Source: Nocardiopsis ansamitocini (GTDB taxonomy: Bacteria > Actinomycetota > Actinomycetes > Streptosporangiales > Streptosporangiaceae). Taken from it: a stretch of DNA of 64,000 bases. Of this stretch, positions 37,588-46,880 are shown in pieces (position 1 is the stretch's first letter; every line of letters starts with the position of its first letter). The stretch is taken from the NCBI RefSeq assembly GCF_030268225.1, contig NZ_BSQG01000009.1, positions 104,336 through 168,335 on the forward strand, in the 5' to 3' direction. The translations under genes and the position numbers were made by a program. Below the pieces are notes generated by a model. The model searched no databases. It worked only from the letters and a program-made list of their open reading frames with translations, and was not told where the DNA came from.

Positions 37588-37855
37588 TGGCACAACCGGA
37601 ATATCCGACAACAGGCCAGGGTGACCGCGGGTAATGTCGCCGCGTTCCACCACGCGACGGATCGGATCACCGATCTGTCGCGTACCAGGCGCTGGAGTGC
37701 CGGTGACCGGACCGACCACGCTGGCATCCCGGGCGACCGCGACCGACCCGGGTGGCCACCTCGCCTAGACCGAGCTGCGACCTGTCGGCCACCGGCGCGA
37801 CGCGGTCGCCCCGAACGTGCCGTGCCGGCTGTGGAGGCGTGGCTCACTGAACCGA

Positions 37856-38497
37856 CTACCCCGTGATGTCGGGCAGTGCGGTGGTGGACAACCGTCGCGC
37901 TTCGGCGCGGGGGATGCCGAGCATGCGCAGTAGGTGCTCGGCAAGGTGGTCGTAGGCGGTGTCGTCGTCGAAGTCCGGGTCCGTCAGCGACAAGTGCAGT
38001 GCACCCAGCAACGCGCCGGCCACGGTGGCCAGTGCCAGCTTCGGGTACGGAGTGTGGAAGCGTCCCGCTTCGACACCGGCGATGATGTCGCGCAGGGCGC
38101 GGGAGGCCAGCCCGCGATCGGAGTCGAGGTAAGCCACACCGTGGCGCACCATGACCTGGGCGACTTGTGGTTGCCTGCGGGTGAGGCGTCCGACGAGTCG
38201 GATGGACTGGGCCAAGGTTGCGGCCGGATCGCGCTGTTCGAGGGCGAGCTGATCCAGTCGGGTCCCCATTTCCTCCAGAACGTTGATGACCGCAATGTCA
38301 AACAGTTCCGCCTTGGTGGAGAAGTGGTTGTAGAAGGAACCGAAACCGACGTCAGCGGCGTCGGTGATGTCCTGAATGCTCGCCTGGTGGGCAGTGCCGT
38401 CGGCGAGCATGGCCCGGGCCGCGTCGAGGAGCTTACGCCGGGTGTGTGCTTTGCGACGCTCTAGGCGGGTCCCAGTGCCCGCGTGGGTTGCGGCCAT
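37856..38497 (-). CDS. TetR-family transcriptional regulator
   Basis: This 213-residue repressor-like protein has an N-terminal HTH at residues 15-60 (RRKAHTRRKLLDAARAMLAD; ASIQDITDAADVGFGSFYNHF) and a helical ligand domain of normal size (TLAQSIRLVGRLTRRQPQVAQ onward). The target is unknown. It is convergent with the amidohydrolase and has a 700-bp gene-free region upstream. An imperfect dyad (CTGATGAA...TTCATCAG) and GTGACGTCAC lie 28-84 bp before its start and are candidates for an autoregulatory operator. Confidence 0.9.
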   Translation of the reverse strand: MAATHAGTGTRLERRKAHTRRKLLDAARAMLADGTAHQASIQDITDAADVGFGSFYNHFSTKAELFDIAVINVLEEMGTRLDQLALEQRDPAATLAQSIRLVGRLTRRQPQVAQVMVRHGVAYLDSDRGLASRALRDIIAGVEAGRFHTPYPKLALATVAGALLGALHLSLTDPDFDDDTAYDHLAEHLLRMLGIPRAEARRLSTTALPDITG

Positions 38498-39202
38498 GCT
38501 CGAATGATACCGGCCATGACATGACTGATGAAGGCATCACCGCTTTTGACGCTCGTGACGTCACAAGTGATTTTTCATCAGCCGAGGGTTTTCGGGCGGC
38601 CCAAGGGAGCGGTCACGCGTCTCGCTGTCCCCTGTGCTCCGGGTGAGGTGCCGGCGTCCGACGAGGGGAACATCCCGGACGGACCGACAGTCCTGTGGTG
38701 AAGGTGGTGGATCCGGTATGGCTGCTGGTGTCCGAGATTCCGGCCGCCGACGTCGGCAAGGTATTTCAAACCGGTGTTGCGGATCGATGCCGCCCGCCGC
38801 CGCTGGCCAGCCCCGCCAGGCACCCACCCCGCACGCCGCGCGGCCGGATCCGGTCCCGGACCCGACGGGAACCACGCCGTCCCCGCGAGTGTCCGTTCCC
38901 ACCGGAAGTGGTTGAGCAACGCTTGAGCGTCACCGACCGACGCCTCGCCCACACGTCGGCCGGACCGGTGCCGCCTCGGCCTGCCCGACTCCAGGTTGCG
39001 TCGTCCCACCGCCGACAGTGCGCGGTTGCCCGCCGGTCCCGTCCCATCGGGCCGCCTTGGCCGAGGAACGAGCCCACAGCCGCACCTCAGGAGCCGAGAG
39101 GCGGGAAGCGTTCCGGGGCTGGTTGCACCAGTACGACCACCGCCGTTTCCGCACGGCGACCAGCGGCCCTCCTGCCGTATCCAAGCTCTCGGGCCAGTGC
39201 GT
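38498..39202. other. 700-bp region without recognised gene
   Basis: Only the tetR upstream dyad (38525-38581, with GTGACGTCAC at 38555-38564) stands out. Open frames in this stretch are Arg/Pro/Gly-rich on both strands, lack ribosome sites and look like GC-driven noise. A 41-codon frame at 38521-38646 ending RCPLCSG is too weak to call. Confidence 0.4.
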
Positions 39203-40150
39203 CTAGGCGACCGCTCCCGCACGGATTCGCGCCAGCCACTGTTCGGCGGCAAGGAAGTCCGCGTTGCTCGTACCTCCGCGGGGGAGCAAGGGAGTCAGCT
39301 CGGTGTCGGCGTCGGCGCGCGGGTAACTGCCGAGGAAGCGGACCTCGCGGCAGACACGGCGCAGTCCCATCAGGGCCTCCCCCACCCGCGCCTCGGCCAC
39401 GTGGCCGTCTGCGTCGATGCAGAAACAATAGGTCCCCAGTCCGTCACCGGTCGGACGCGACTCCAGCCGCGTGAGGTTCACCCCGCGGACCGCGAACTGG
39501 TTGAGCAGGTCCACCAAGGCACCGGCGTGGTCGTCGGGGAGGAAGGCGACCAAGGAGGTGCGGTCGGCTCCGGTCGGCTCCGGCAATGCGCCGGGGCGGC
39601 GCAGGTACACGAACCGGGTGGCGGCGTCAGCGCGGTCCCCGACTCCGCTGACCAGTGGGGCAAGGCCGTAGCGTTCTCCCGCGAGACGCGCGGAGATCGC
39701 GGCGTCGTAGGGCGCTCCGGGCTCGGAGACCGCCTGGGCCGCGGCTGCGGTGGAGGAGACGGTGAAGGTGTCGGCGTGGGGCAGGTTGGCCGCGAGCCAC
39801 CCCCGGCACTGGGCGAGCGCGTGGGAGTGGGTGGCCACGCGTTTCACGTCGGACAGCATGGTGCCCGGGCGGGCGAACAGCGTGAACTCCACCGGGACGG
39901 CGACCTCTGCCCCGATCAGCAGCGGATCGCCGTTGATGAGTTCGGCGATGGTGGCGGTGACCCCGCCCTCGACCGAGTTCTCCAACGGGACGGCGCCGCC
40001 GTCGACCGCACCGCCCCGGACCGCCGAGAAGACCGCGTCCACCCCGCTGCACGGAACGAGGCTTCCCGCAGGGGCGTCGGGCATGAGCATACGCAGGGCG
40101 GCTTCGGTGAACGTACCCTCGGGGCCCAGGTAGGCATAGGTCTTCGGCAT
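39203..40150 (-). CDS. pheA: Prephenate dehydratase
   Basis: This 315-residue enzyme converts prephenate to phenylpyruvate in phenylalanine synthesis. It starts MPKTYAYLGPEGTFTEAALR at ATG 40150. Catalytic-site motifs are VPLENSVEGGV and DRADAATRFVYLRR (the Thr-Arg-Phe motif). A C-terminal ACT domain (TSLVAFLPDDHAGALVDLLNQF; NLTRLESRPTGDGLGTYCF) gives feedback inhibition by phenylalanine. It is a monofunctional actinobacterial type. It follows the DUF4446 gene on the same strand with a 61-bp gap. Confidence 0.95.
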   Translation of the reverse strand: MPKTYAYLGPEGTFTEAALRMLMPDAPAGSLVPCSGVDAVFSAVRGGAVDGGAVPLENSVEGGVTATIAELINGDPLLIGAEVAVPVEFTLFARPGTMLSDVKRVATHSHALAQCRGWLAANLPHADTFTVSSTAAAAQAVSEPGAPYDAAISARLAGERYGLAPLVSGVGDRADAATRFVYLRRPGALPEPTGADRTSLVAFLPDDHAGALVDLLNQFAVRGVNLTRLESRPTGDGLGTYCFCIDADGHVAEARVGEALMGLRRVCREVRFLGSYPRADADTELTPLLPRGGTSNADFLAAEQWLARIRAGAVA

Positions 40151-40211
40151 GTACAGCAGGTTACTCGGAATCGGCTCAGGTACCGGGGCGACGGTCCGGG
40201 CGCTACCGCGC

Positions 40212-40724
40212 TCACGCCTGGGCGTTCTCCGTGGACGGTCGGGCCGGCTCCTCGTCCTGGACCGGCTCCCGGGGGGAGGCGATCGAGACCGACGACACCG
40301 GTTCTGCCGGTTCTGCGGACATCGAACCGCCTGGACCCTGGCCCAGACGTGCCGCACGGATGGCGCGGTATTCCTCCGGGGACAGCGCCTCGGTAGCGGA
40401 TCCGCCCTCCACGATCTTGGCGTAGGTCCGGGTCTCGGTACGGCCGTTGATGGACGTGAGCACGACACCGTCTCCGGCGGTGTTGAGCATGGCCAGGGAG
40501 AAGGACCGGGCGCCCGACATCTCCTCCAGGGCGTCGTAGCGGACGATCCCCACGTCGCGGATGGAACGCACGTCGATGCCGCCACCGGTGTCGGGGAGCA
40601 TCCGCTGGACGACGCTGCGGCAGTCCTCGACAACCGTACGCGTACGCAGGAACGCCAGGGCGCCGAGCGCGAGAGCACCGGCTGCCAGGAGCAGAGCGAT
40701 CAGAGTCAAGATGATTGAGAGCAC
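40212..40724 (-). CDS. DUF4446 membrane-anchored protein
   Basis: This 170-residue protein has one N-terminal membrane helix (IILTLIALLLAAGALALGALAF) and a cytoplasmic domain matching DUF4446 (GIVRYDALEEMSGARSFSLAML, DGVVLTSINGRTETRTYAK). It has an acidic, proline-containing tail. Function unknown. Homologues commonly lie next to pheA and serS in actinobacteria, as here. Confidence 0.88.
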   Translation of the reverse strand: MLSIILTLIALLLAAGALALGALAFLRTRTVVEDCRSVVQRMLPDTGGGIDVRSIRDVGIVRYDALEEMSGARSFSLAMLNTAGDGVVLTSINGRTETRTYAKIVEGGSATEALSPEEYRAIRAARLGQGPGGSMSAEPAEPVSSVSIASPREPVQDEEPARPSTENAQA

Positions 40725-40767
40725 CCTGCGAGCGTAATCGCCACGATGCGCTGTCGCGTGGATACTT

Positions 40768-41607
40768 TCAGTGTTTTTCGTCGTGGCGTCGCCGGAGCCG
40801 GCTGGGCCGTGCAGGGGACACGCCTCGGAGACGGTCGCCCACGCGACGTATTCCGCGGCGCGCCGCGGGGACCAGCTCGCGGGCCGCGAGCGCCCTTCCC
40901 ACCTCGGCGAACTGACGGGCGCGATGCAGTTGGGCGCGCAGATCGGTGCCGGTGGCCCGGTGCTCCATCTGCACCTCGACCTCCTGGACCGTGTAGCCCC
41001 CGTGCAGGAGGTCGATGGTCAGTCCGGTCTCCACGCCGAACCCGGCGGCCAGGGGGAGGGCCGCCTCGAATGCCGAGCGGGTCAGACAACGCTGCCCGTT
41101 GAGCGGCTGTTCGGCCTCCCAGCCGGTGGCGCGCCGGATTCCGTCTCGGGCCAGGCCGACGACGAAGCCGTGCCCGCCGAGGCGGGTACGACCGGCCGGG
41201 AAGAGCGCGATCGTCATGTCGGCTTTCCCTGCGCGCACCGGGTCGAGCAGTGGCGCGGCCTCCGCGGCGGTGACGCCGAGATCGGCGTCCAGGAACAGCA
41301 GGTGGCGCGGGTCGGAGGCGACTCCGGAGGCGGCCTCGTGCTCCTCGACCAGCCGCACGCCCTCAGCACCGGTCTCCATGGCCGCGCCCTTGCCGCGGTT
41401 GCGGCCATGCCGGAAAACGCGGGCTCCGGCTTGCGTCGCCACGGCCGCAGTGTCGTCGGTGGAACCGTCGTCCACGACGATGACGAGGTCCGCTCCGGGC
41501 AGGCCGCTGGCGGCGCGAACCGTTGCGGCGATCCGCTGCGCCTCGTTCCTAGCCGCGATGACGACCGCGACGCGGCCGTGCCCGTCCGCCCCTGAGGGAG
41601 AAGACAC
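40768..41607 (-). CDS. Family 2 glycosyltransferase
   Basis: This 279-residue GT-A fold enzyme has nucleotide-sugar motifs VAVVIAARNEAQRIAATVRAA and VIVVDDGSTDDTAA near residue 45, a DXD-like LLFLDADLG near 105, and QRCLTRSAF. It resembles glucosyl-3-phosphoglycerate synthase and polyprenyl-phosphate sugar transferases, but is shorter and lacks membrane helices. The exact acceptor is uncertain. It lies between a STAS gene and the DUF4446 gene on the same strand. Confidence 0.85.
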   Translation of the reverse strand: MSSPSGADGHGRVAVVIAARNEAQRIAATVRAASGLPGADLVIVVDDGSTDDTAAVATQAGARVFRHGRNRGKGAAMETGAEGVRLVEEHEAASGVASDPRHLLFLDADLGVTAAEAAPLLDPVRAGKADMTIALFPAGRTRLGGHGFVVGLARDGIRRATGWEAEQPLNGQRCLTRSAFEAALPLAAGFGVETGLTIDLLHGGYTVQEVEVQMEHRATGTDLRAQLHRARQFAEVGRALAARELVPAARRGIRRVGDRLRGVSPARPSRLRRRHDEKH

Positions 41608-41623
41608 GCTGCCTCCCCTGTCT

Positions 41624-41980
41624 CTACTTGGCGGCTGCGGTACCCACGGTGGCGCCGAGCGCGTCGACCGAGTCGTGAACGGTGAAGACCGAGTCCAGAC
41701 CGGTGATCTCCAGGATCTTCATCACCGCTGGACGCGGGGCCACCAGTTCGAGGTCGCCGTCCTTCTCCCGGGACCTCTTCATGGCCGACAACAGAACGTT
41801 CATGCCGGTGGAGTCGCAGAACTCCACCCGTGACATGTCGACGACGAGCCTGGTGGCCCCGTCGTCCAACGCGTTGACGAGCTCACTGTGCAAAAGCGGC
41901 GCTGTGTAAAGGTCAATCTCACCGCGAACGGCAACCAGTGCGTGATCGGCCTGAGACTGACTTGAGATCTTCAACTCCAC
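41624..41980 (-). CDS. STAS anti-sigma-factor antagonist
   Basis: This 118-residue SpoIIAA/RsbV-like protein contains ISSQSQADHALVAVRGEIDLY and VVDMSRVEFCDSTGMNVLLSA. The Ser in CDSTG is the phosphorylation site by the cognate anti-sigma kinase. The start is GTG 41980; GTG 42001 is possible. It neighbours an RsbW-like ATPase gene (42087) on the same strand and a PAS/GAF kinase, a plausible stress-sigma partner-switching unit, although no sigma factor gene is in the window. Confidence 0.9.
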   Translation of the reverse strand: MELKISSQSQADHALVAVRGEIDLYTAPLLHSELVNALDDGATRLVVDMSRVEFCDSTGMNVLLSAMKRSREKDGDLELVAPRPAVMKILEITGLDSVFTVHDSVDALGATVGTAAAK

Positions 41981-42086
41981 AGTCGTGACTGTAGCGGTCA
42001 CCGAGGGCCCTGGCCACTTAGGTGGCGGTGTTTCGCCGCACCACTGTCGAGCTCCGTGGTCGACGTTCACGGAACGGACTTTTTTC

Positions 42087-42611
42087 TCACGTTCCAGCGG
42101 TGCGGGAACGAGGAACCACACCTGCTGGGGCGGTCGAGAACACCGCGGTCAGATCGGGGATGACGGCGTCGCCGCGGACGGCTTTGGCGACCGGAATGTC
42201 GATGACCGCCCACACTGTCGTCGTCTCACCGTCCACTTCGGTCCCCCACTTGGCCGCAAGGTGCTGCACGATGCCCAATCCCCGACCGCCGAGGGCGGAA
42301 CGGGAGGGATGCGCGACACGCGGCAGGGTGTCGGCGCCCCCGTCGCACACCGAGATCTCCACCCACCCACCCGTCGGGGTCTCTGGAGACTCGACGACGA
42401 TGTTCCAGGAGACCTGTACGGAGTCCGGAGGAAACGGCGGCGGCAACGGGCCCGCATGCCTCAAGGCGTTGCTGAGAAGTTCGCTGATGATGAGCGCGGC
42501 GTCCTCCACCTTGGAGGTAGCCACCCCTGATTCGTGCAGGTCGGTACACAGGTGCTGACGCGCGGTGGTGACACTCGACGGCACATGTGGCAGCAGTACG
42601 GCCCTCGACAC
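42087..42611 (-). CDS. RsbW-like ATP-binding anti-sigma factor kinase
   Basis: This 174-residue GHKL ATPase starts at GTG 42611, preceded by GGAGAAGGAC. The upstream in-frame extension lacks similarity. Bergerat-fold motifs are seen: the N-box EDAALIISELLSNALRHAG, G1-like SVCDGGADT, and G2 GGRGLGIVQHLAAKWG. These proteins phosphorylate STAS antagonists and sequester stress sigma factors. The STAS gene lies about 100 bp downstream. A membrane or sensor domain is absent, so it is the cytosolic switch. Confidence 0.88.
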   Translation of the reverse strand: MSRAVLLPHVPSSVTTARQHLCTDLHESGVATSKVEDAALIISELLSNALRHAGPLPPPFPPDSVQVSWNIVVESPETPTGGWVEISVCDGGADTLPRVAHPSRSALGGRGLGIVQHLAAKWGTEVDGETTTVWAVIDIPVAKAVRGDAVIPDLTAVFSTAPAGVVPRSRTAGT

Positions 42612-42891
42612 GTCCTTCTCCCGTTCCCGAGCGTGCTGATCCCCGCGGGCACCGGGCGCTGATCCGGTTGCGCGAAGGTTGCGGTGCGGACACGCCCTTG
42701 CTTGTCTGATCTGGTTGTCGCTTCGGCCGAGAAGCGCCCTGAAATCAAATCCCACCAGGGCCGAAATGCCCGGTTGGAACACTATGGAAACCCGCATCCG
42801 GGTCTCGATCAACAGCCGCCCATCACTTCATCCCAACCGGACCATCTCACCGAAAGCACAGGTCAAGTCCTTCCCGGGCCTCCGGGGACAC

Positions 42892-44754
42892 TCAATTGAC
42901 GGACTGTAAGGTGAATCTCATCCGCGTTCCTCCGGGGTCGTCGGCGTGCGCAGTGACGTCCCCTCGCTGCTCTCTGGCCAATCGCCGGACGATGTAGAGG
43001 CCCAAGCCGATCCCGCCGAACCTTCGGCGGTCCCCCACGTCCAACTGCACGAAGCGTTCAAAGATCCGCTCCGTGTCAGCCGGCTCGATTCCCACCCCCT
43101 CGTCCCGCACGGTCACGGCAACCAGACCGTCTTCCTCCGCCGCTGAGACCGTCACCCGCCCTCCGTCGGGGGAGTACTTGAAGGCGTTCTCCAGCAGTTG
43201 GCTGATCACCATGTCGCTGGCAGCCGGATCGCCGTACACGTCGGGCAGTTCCTCGGGCAGTTCCAGACAGAGTTCGTGCTTGTCCGAAAGCGAGGCGAAG
43301 GCGGTCATCGCGCGCCGCAGCGGCTCCCGGACGTCGAAGACCCCGTTGCGCACCACCAGGCTCCCGGTTCCGGCCTGCGACCCCAGCAGCAGATTGTTCA
43401 CCAACCGGGTCATCGTCTGCGCGCGATCGGCGATCGTACCGACGTGCTCGTGGCGCTGGAGGTCGTCCATCTGGTCCCAGTGCCGGTCCAGCGTGGTCGA
43501 GAGCCCCTGCACCACGGTCAGGGGGGTGCGCAGTTCATGGCCGGCGGTGGCGAGGAACAGGTCTTTCTGCTCCTCCAGTGCCTTGGCCGGGGTGATGTCG
43601 CGAAAGTCCACCACCCGCTCCTCACTTCCGGTGATGTCCGCGAGGAGGATCTCCAGCCAACGTCCGCTCTCCATCCGGTGCTTGACCAGTTGCCCCCGGA
43701 CCACCGGAAGCGGGAACGGCGGCGGCCTGCCGACCACATCGGTGAACGCGTACCCCGTGAGCTCGGCGGCTGCCCGGTTCCACTTGCGCACCCGACCGGA
43801 ATGGTCGAGCACCGAGATCCCGTCCGCGCTGGCGTCCACGATCGCCTGTTCGTGGGCACGCTGGCGGACCATCTCCTGGTAGGCCATGGCGTTGCCCAGC
43901 GCCACACCGGCGTGCGCGGCCATCAACTCCAGCAGCTCCAACTCGATGTGTCCGACCTTGCGCCTGCTGTAGAGCGCGTACAGCGCACCGTAGGGACGAC
44001 TCTGCACGTTGGACACGCCCAGGGCGATCGTGTGCAGCCCTTCCAGGTCCGACCAGATGAGGTCGCTCAACGTCCTGGTGTCGTCGGTGGCCAGGAGCAC
44101 CGTCTTTCCACTCGCGAGCAGTTCCCCGAACAGGCTCGCCCGCAGCGAAGCCTCGAATCCGCGCAGGTGGGCGGAGAGGCCGGTAATACTCACGAGGCGC
44201 AGGCTGTTGCCCTGGATCAGCGCGAATCCACCTGCGTCGGCGCCGGTCAGCTCGGTGAGGCAGTGAACGATGCGGTCGAGGATGTCGTCGACGTGAAGAT
44301 CGGCGTTGATGTCGCCCATGACGTCGGTGAGGCGACGCACCAGCTGCGCGCGCTCGGTCATGTGCAGTTGTTCGAGCTCGATCTCGGAAGCGGTGACCGT
44401 GTGCTGGTGGAGGACGCACACCCAGCCGGCCATCCGCCCGTCGTCACCGTTGAGCCGGTTGTAGCTGGACCGTACGTCGAGGTGTTCCCCGCTGCGGGTG
44501 ACCCGAACGGTGGTGAGGGACATCGGCGTGCCCAGGCGAACGCGTTCCAGCACCGCGTGGTACTCGGCCATGCGCTCGTCGGGCACGATCGGGGCCTGAC
44601 GCCCCAGCACATCGGCGAGGGTCCAGCCGAACATGCGCTGCGCGCCCGGATTCCACTGCACGACCCGCATCTTGTCGTCCAGGACCACGACCGCGTCGGC
44701 CACTGAGGCCAACACGGCCTCTGCGTTGAAGGCTGCCGGCTCGAAGCTCACCAC
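42892..44754 (-). CDS. Sensor histidine kinase with PAS-GAF-PAS input
   Basis: This kinase of about 620 residues has PAS 1 near 15-110 (ADAVVVLDDKMRVVQWNPGAQ), GAF 150-300 (DDILDRIVHCLTELTGADAGG), PAS 2 310-400 (DGISVLDHSGRVRKWNRAAAE), HisKA with the phospho-acceptor His in ATAGHELRTPLTVVQG, and HATPase (QLLENAFKYSPDGG, DEGVGIEPAD, GGIGLGLYIVRRLA). There is no membrane segment, so it senses a cytoplasmic signal. No response regulator gene is adjacent. The start is uncertain: GTG 44754 was chosen because residues before it in the longer frame do not look like a PAS lead-in. Confidence 0.9.
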   Translation of the reverse strand: MVSFEPAAFNAEAVLASVADAVVVLDDKMRVVQWNPGAQRMFGWTLADVLGRQAPIVPDERMAEYHAVLERVRLGTPMSLTTVRVTRSGEHLDVRSSYNRLNGDDGRMAGWVCVLHQHTVTASEIELEQLHMTERAQLVRRLTDVMGDINADLHVDDILDRIVHCLTELTGADAGGFALIQGNSLRLVSITGLSAHLRGFEASLRASLFGELLASGKTVLLATDDTRTLSDLIWSDLEGLHTIALGVSNVQSRPYGALYALYSRRKVGHIELELLELMAAHAGVALGNAMAYQEMVRQRAHEQAIVDASADGISVLDHSGRVRKWNRAAAELTGYAFTDVVGRPPPFPLPVVRGQLVKHRMESGRWLEILLADITGSEERVVDFRDITPAKALEEQKDLFLATAGHELRTPLTVVQGLSTTLDRHWDQMDDLQRHEHVGTIADRAQTMTRLVNNLLLGSQAGTGSLVVRNGVFDVREPLRRAMTAFASLSDKHELCLELPEELPDVYGDPAASDMVISQLLENAFKYSPDGGRVTVSAAEEDGLVAVTVRDEGVGIEPADTERIFERFVQLDVGDRRRFGGIGLGLYIVRRLAREQRGDVTAHADDPGGTRMRFTLQSVN

Positions 44755-44930
44755 GTCATAGTGCCATTTCGGGCCTCGTCTGGGGCAGGTGAACGCCGAA
44801 GGTCGGGGCAATTAGGTGGCCGCGACACATCAACGTCGTCACCGCACCGCCGCGTCGGAGCGGCGAACCAGCCCTGCCGTGTCATCCTGTGCTGTGTCGG
44901 GCGGGACCGGCGGAAGGCGGGACGAACGTG

Positions 44931-45608
44931 ATGCGGACCTGGCGAGAAGGCTGGAACGACCGGATCGCCGCGACCGAGGACGCAGATGCCGTGGATCGTG
45001 ACATCGACGCTCTGATCAACGCGGTCTCCGCGGTACCCCCGGGAATGGTGCGACGGCCACAAGTGGCCCCGAGAGAGATTCCGTTCGATGTCGTGTCGGG
45101 GACCGCCGAAACACCGGTGGGCTTCCTTTCGTTGGCGCTGACCCCGCGCGGCCTCGTCTCGTGCTCATTCGACTCCGAGGACACAGTCCTCCCCCGGCTG
45201 GCACGCGCGGTGTCACCCCGGATCGGGCCGCACGACGCCTGGCTGGAACCGGTGCGCCAGGAACTCAACGCCTATTTCGAAGGCCGGCTGACGGCGTTCA
45301 CCGTTCCGCTGGACCTCCGACTCACCAGCGACTTCGGTCGGGTGGTCCTTCGGTCCCTCCTGGACGTGCCCTACGGATCGACGACCTTCCACACCGACCT
45401 GGCAGCCAGGATCGGACGGGCAAGCGCTACCAGGGCCGTGGCCAACACGCTGGCCACCAATCCGCTCTGCCTGTTCCTGCCCTGCCATCGGGTCGTACCG
45501 CCGGACTACCCCGGGGAATGCGGCCCCTACACCGGTGGTACCGCTGCCAAGCAGTACCTGCTGCGTCTGGAACGGGAACGGCGCAGTCCCAAGACCCCGG
45601 CGTTCTAG
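44931..45608 (+). CDS. ogt: Methylated-DNA-protein cysteine methyltransferase
   Basis: This 225-residue DNA repair protein transfers O6-alkyl groups from guanine to its own cysteine. The active site is LFLPCHRVVPP with Cys185, and the helix-turn-helix segment is ATRAVANTLATNPL. An N-terminal extension of about 50 residues precedes the ribonuclease-like domain. The start is ATG 44931, with GTG 44928 adjacent. It ends 3-4 bp past the rhodanese stop on the opposite strand, so the two genes overlap tail to tail. Confidence 0.92.
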   Translation: MRTWREGWNDRIAATEDADAVDRDIDALINAVSAVPPGMVRRPQVAPREIPFDVVSGTAETPVGFLSLALTPRGLVSCSFDSEDTVLPRLARAVSPRIGPHDAWLEPVRQELNAYFEGRLTAFTVPLDLRLTSDFGRVVLRSLLDVPYGSTTFHTDLAARIGRASATRAVANTLATNPLCLFLPCHRVVPPDYPGECGPYTGGTAAKQYLLRLERERRSPKTPAF

Positions 45609-45943
45609 ACGACCGCGGGCTCCGCACCCGTCTCACTGACCATGGGGCGCCCGGAGAGCGCCCAGGCACTCATACCGCCGGCCACGTTGGCGGTCCGCCA
45701 CCCGGCGTCGTTGAGCGCCTGCACGGCCTGGGCGGAGCGGCCTCCGACCCGGCAGATGACGTACACCTGGACGTCGCGGGGAACCTCGGCTGCCCGCTGG
45801 GACAGCTCGTTCAGGGGAATGTGCACCGCCTCCGGCGCGTGGCCCGCGCGCCACTCGTCCTGCTCCCGGACGTCGAGGAGATAGCTCCCATCGGGGACCG
45901 CGTCGACCCCGACCACCGGAACGCTTGAACCGAACACCGCCAC
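45605..45943 (-). CDS. Single-domain rhodanese-like protein
   Basis: This 112-residue sulfurtransferase-type protein contains SYLLDVREQDEWRAGH, AVHIPLNEL and the catalytic loop ICRVGGRSAQAV with Cys64. The six-residue loop CRVGGR fits a small-substrate rhodanese. It could move sulfane sulfur in the cytoplasm. Its 3' end overlaps the alkyltransferase gene by 4 bp. Confidence 0.92.
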   Translation of the reverse strand: MAVFGSSVPVVGVDAVPDGSYLLDVREQDEWRAGHAPEAVHIPLNELSQRAAEVPRDVQVYVICRVGGRSAQAVQALNDAGWRTANVAGGMSAWALSGRPMVSETGAEPAVV

Positions 45944-46017
45944 ACTCCTTCGTCACCATCCGTCGTATACGGGTCACCAACGGGAACCACGGGGCTCCGA
46001 GGGACGTCCAACAGGTT

Positions 46018-46518
46018 ATGCGCAAGCACATCCCGACGACCCAGCTGACTCCGATCGCACTGCTCGCGACTGTGGGTTTCCTCGTCACGGGCTGCGGTGA
46101 AGGGGTCACCGAGGTCAACGTAGACGACCAGCCGTCCGGCTCCCCCTCTGCGGGCGCCGGCGCGGACCGCGCCGAAACCGAACTGACCATCACCCTGTCC
46201 ACCGATCCCGATGCCGGCGACGAACCCGGCCTCGACGGCTTCACCCCTGGTACCTGGACCCTGACCTGCGCCCCGGATGGAGGCGACCACCCCGATCCGG
46301 CCGCCGCGTGCGCGGCGCTGGCCTCCGCAGGCGCAGAGGCGTTCCAGCCCGTACCCGATGGCCAGGTATGCACCTTTATCTACGGTGGCCCGGAGACAGC
46401 CACCGTTGTCGGCCATGTGGGCGACACCGAGGTGGACTCCGAATTCAGCAGGGCCGACGGTTGCGAGATCGACCGCTGGGAATCGCTGGCACCAGTGCTG
46501 ACTCCGGCCACGACCTGA
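46018..46518 (+). CDS. Lipoprotein with subtilisin-inhibitor-like (SSI) domain
   Basis: This 166-residue protein starts at ATG 46018 with a lipoprotein signal (IALLATVGFLVTGC, lipobox LVTGC, Cys26). After a Ser/Ala/Glu linker, residues about 75-160 match Streptomyces subtilisin inhibitor: WTLTCAPDGGDHPDPAAACAAL, QVCTFIYGGPETATVVGHV, DGCEIDRW. The four cysteines of the two SSI disulfides are all present. SSI proteins are normally free secreted serine-protease inhibitors, so membrane anchoring is atypical. The reactive-site loop around AFQPVPDGQVC differs from the classic MV-type, so inhibition is uncertain. Confidence 0.75.
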   Translation: MRKHIPTTQLTPIALLATVGFLVTGCGEGVTEVNVDDQPSGSPSAGAGADRAETELTITLSTDPDAGDEPGLDGFTPGTWTLTCAPDGGDHPDPAAACAALASAGAEAFQPVPDGQVCTFIYGGPETATVVGHVGDTEVDSEFSRADGCEIDRWESLAPVLTPATT

Positions 46519-46536
46519 GAAAAGGAACCAACAACG

Positions 46537-46574
46537 CGTGAGGCCCCGACCCTTTTCCGGGTCGGGGCCTCACG
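46537..46574. terminator. Terminator between SSI lipoprotein and tRNA-Leu
   Basis: A 16-bp perfect stem (CGTGAGGCCCCGACCC and complement) with a 6-nt loop separates the convergent lipoprotein and tRNA genes. Confidence 0.75.
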
Positions 46575-46590
46575 GCGAAGAAACAACTTG

Positions 46591-46673
46591 TGGGCGAGGA
46601 GGGATTTGAACCCTCACATCCTTTCGGACACACGGACCTGAACCGTGCGCGTCTACCGTTCCGCCACCCGCCC
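46591..46673 (-). tRNA. tRNA-Leu(CAG)
   Basis: The 83-nt gene has acceptor GGGCGGG paired with CTCGCCC, anticodon loop TTCAGGT (anticodon CAG), a class II variable arm and T arm GGGTTCAAATCCC. The 3' CCA is not encoded. Confidence 0.94.
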
Positions 46674-46880
46674 GAGTGACATTCACTTATACTGTCGCCT
46701 GGTCCGGCCGCTCCTTCGAGCTGCTCCCTGGCGACGAGTTAAAGGTTAGCACGATCGCAACCCTGGTCGTGCACGGCCGAAGTGCCTCCGCGCAGGCCCC
46801 CAAGGGCGGCGGTGAAGCAAAGGACACGCTTGCCCGGATACGATCGTCTACATCGGGACGTGGAGTAAGGGAGGTAGCTC

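Noticed and set aside
38695..39474. Open frames between tetR and pheA
   Set aside because: The products are Arg/Pro-rich, lack ribosome sites and have no family resemblance. The best stretch reads like GC-driven noise.
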